From the NCBI GenBank assembly GCA_943324725.2, contig CALPMR020000134.1, forward strand, positions 1-7,993: a DNA stretch of 7,993 nt, in the 5' to 3' direction. The position numbers were made by a program, and so were the translations under genes. Below the pieces are notes generated by a model. It made no database searches. It had not been told where the DNA came from and was given only the letters and a program-made list of their open reading frames with translations. Source of the DNA: Bordetella parapertussis. GTDB taxonomy: Bacteria > Cyanobacteriota > Cyanobacteriia > PCC-6307 > Cyanobiaceae. Shown in pieces: positions 7,011 to 7,993 of the stretch (its first letter is position 1; every line of letters begins with the position of its first letter).

Positions 7011-7037
7011 GCTCACCGAGCCGAACAAGCTTTCTCC

Positions 7038-7993
7038 ATGCCCCAGCAGATCGTCATCGCCGAGCAGTTGCGCATCGCCGCAGTGCTCACCGACGAGCGT
7101 GTCGATGAGCTGGTGGTGGCCCAGGGCCGCTACCAGATCGGCGACGTCTACCTCGGCACCGTCGAAAATGTGCTCCCCGGCATCGACGCCGCCTTCGTCA
7201 ACATTGGCGAAAGCGAAAAGAACGGGTTCATTCACATCACCGATCTCGGCCCCCTGCGCCTGAAAAAAGGCGGCGCCGGCATCACCGAACTGCTCGAGCC
7301 CCGCCAGAAGGTGCTCGTCCAGGTGATGAAGGAGCCGACGGGCTCCAAGGGACCCAGGCTCACCGGCAATCTCACCCTGCCCGGTCGCTTCCTGGTGCTG
7401 CAGCCCCACGGCCAGGGGGTCAACATCTCGCGCCGCATCAACGGCGAGAACGAGCGCAACCGGCTGCGGGCCCTGGGTGTGCTGATCAAGCCTCCCGGTG
7501 CCGGTCTGCTGATTCGCACCGAAGCGGAGTCGGTCAGTGAAGATCTGCTGATCGATGATCTCGAGTCGCTGCTGCGCCAGTGGGAGGCCATCCAGCAGGC
7601 GGCTGAAACGGCCAGCCCGCCGGTGCTGCTCAACCGCGACGAGGATTTCATCCATCGCGTGCTGCGCGATTTCTACGGCCCCGAGCTGGTGCGGGTGGTG
7701 GTCGATGCCGCCGATGCCGTCGCCCGGGTCAAGGCCTATCTGGCGGCCGATCAGGTCAACGTGCTGGTGGAGGCGCACAGCGAGCCCACCGAGATTCTTG
7801 AGTTCTACAAGGTCAACGCCGCGATTCGCGATGCGCTCAAGCCCCGGGTGGAACTCCCCTCCGGCGGCTACGTGATCATCGAGCCCACCGAGGCGCTCAC
7901 GGTCATCGACGTCAACTCGGGCTCTTTCACCCGCTCCGCCAATGCCCGGGAAACCGTGCTCTGGACCAACTGCGAGGCGGCGGTTGAAATTGC
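7038..7993 (+). CDS. rne: Ribonuclease E/G, N-terminal part (3' end outside window)
   Basis: RNase E/G is the single-strand-specific endoribonuclease that starts mRNA decay and matures rRNA and tRNA. The window holds 318 complete codons with no stop. MPQQIVIAEQLRIAAVLTDE is the usual cyanobacterial N-terminus, which fixes the ATG at 7038. Residues about 35-125 form the S1 RNA-binding domain (GDVYLGTVENVLPGIDAAFVN, GFIHITDL). R160 and T161 in GLLIRTEAES align with the E. coli 5'-sensor pair R169/T170, so recognition of 5'-monophosphate ends is probably kept. LNRDEDFIHRVLRD (198-211) and TVIDVNSGSFT (288-298) belong to the DNase I-like catalytic domain; D291 aligns with catalytic D303 of E. coli. 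The second catalytic Asp and the zinc-link cysteines lie beyond the edge. Rne versus Rng cannot be settled from this part; cyanobacteria usually have one such enzyme, called rne. Confidence 0.95.
   Translation, partial: MPQQIVIAEQLRIAAVLTDERVDELVVAQGRYQIGDVYLGTVENVLPGIDAAFVNIGESEKNGFIHITDLGPLRLKKGGAGITELLEPRQKVLVQVMKEPTGSKGPRLTGNLTLPGRFLVLQPHGQGVNISRRINGENERNRLRALGVLIKPPGAGLLIRTEAESVSEDLLIDDLESLLRQWEAIQQAAETASPPVLLNRDEDFIHRVLRDFYGPELVRVVVDAADAVARVKAYLAADQVNVLVEAHSEPTEILEFYKVNAAIRDALKPRVELPSGGYVIIEPTEALTVIDVNSGSFTRSANARETVLWTNCEAAVEI

Larger units (their letters stand above)
6598..7037 (+). promoter_or_regulatory. 440-nt rne upstream region: probable promoter plus long structured 5' leader
   Basis: No convincing gene is present between the radical SAM stop and the rne ATG. 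The stretch is less GC-rich than its neighbours around 6660-6700 and holds many short inverted repeats, listed separately: 6626-6639, 6668-6683, 6682-6696, 6699-6710, 6815-6829, 6862-6877, 6895-6909 and 6993-7010. In E. coli, and by reports in cyanobacteria, RNase E limits its own synthesis by cleaving its mRNA leader, so a long structured leader here is expected in kind; its exact working is inference. The transcription start is unknown, so how much of this is transcribed with rne is not settled. Confidence 0.6.

Noticed and set aside
6823..7263. Plus-strand open frame starting in the rne leader, possible leader peptide
   Set aside because: It runs on into rne in a different frame, is Ser/Pro/Arg-rich without motifs, and has no clear ribosome-binding site.
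6693..7778. 361-codon minus-strand open frame over the rne leader and rne start
   Set aside because: Most of it is antisense to the unmistakable RNase E coding sequence, and its part in the leader shows no recognisable protein.

Overview
The window looks like chromosomal DNA from a GC-rich (roughly two-thirds G+C) unicellular cyanobacterium of the Synechococcus/Cyanobium group. The indicators are a plant/cyanobacterial-type LL-diaminopimelate aminotransferase (DapL), a ClpS adaptor of cyanobacterial type, an RNase E/G with a cyanobacterial-style N-terminus, and a fused TIGR03960-DUF2344 radical SAM protein next to it. Assignment is by recognising protein sequence, not by a database search. 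I see no phage, transposon, tRNA, rRNA or CRISPR features.

Layout: (1) 1-1159, plus strand: the end of a probable radical SAM protein, then 12 nt later a class I SAM-dependent methyltransferase, probably co-transcribed. (2) 1160-1264: a short convergent gap with several GC-rich inverted repeats. (3) 3782 down to 1265, minus strand: a tight cluster dapL - clpS - CPBP-family membrane protease, with gaps of 31 nt and 0 nt. (4) 3783-3828: a very short divergent spacer. (5) 3829-6597, plus strand: a 922-residue radical SAM protein fused through an eight-proline linker to a DUF2344 domain. (6) 6598-7037: a 440-nt non-coding stretch with many short hairpins, a 12-bp palindrome next to a TTGACA box, and an A/T-rich patch; it is probably the promoter and leader of rne. 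(7) 7038 to the right edge: the first 318 codons of RNase E/G, from the S1 RNA-binding domain into the DNase I-like catalytic domain.

How the genes relate: DapL makes LL-diaminopimelate for lysine and peptidoglycan. ClpS delivers N-degron substrates to the Clp protease, and the CPBP protein is a putative intramembrane protease, so two proteolysis genes sit behind a biosynthetic gene. The radical SAM-DUF2344 protein has no role I can assign. Its position upstream of an RNase E/G gene is an association I recall from other bacteria and hints at a link to RNA or ribosome metabolism, but that is inference. Most of the window is ordinary core genome. The parts most worth following up are the structured rne leader and the uncharacterised radical SAM fusion.
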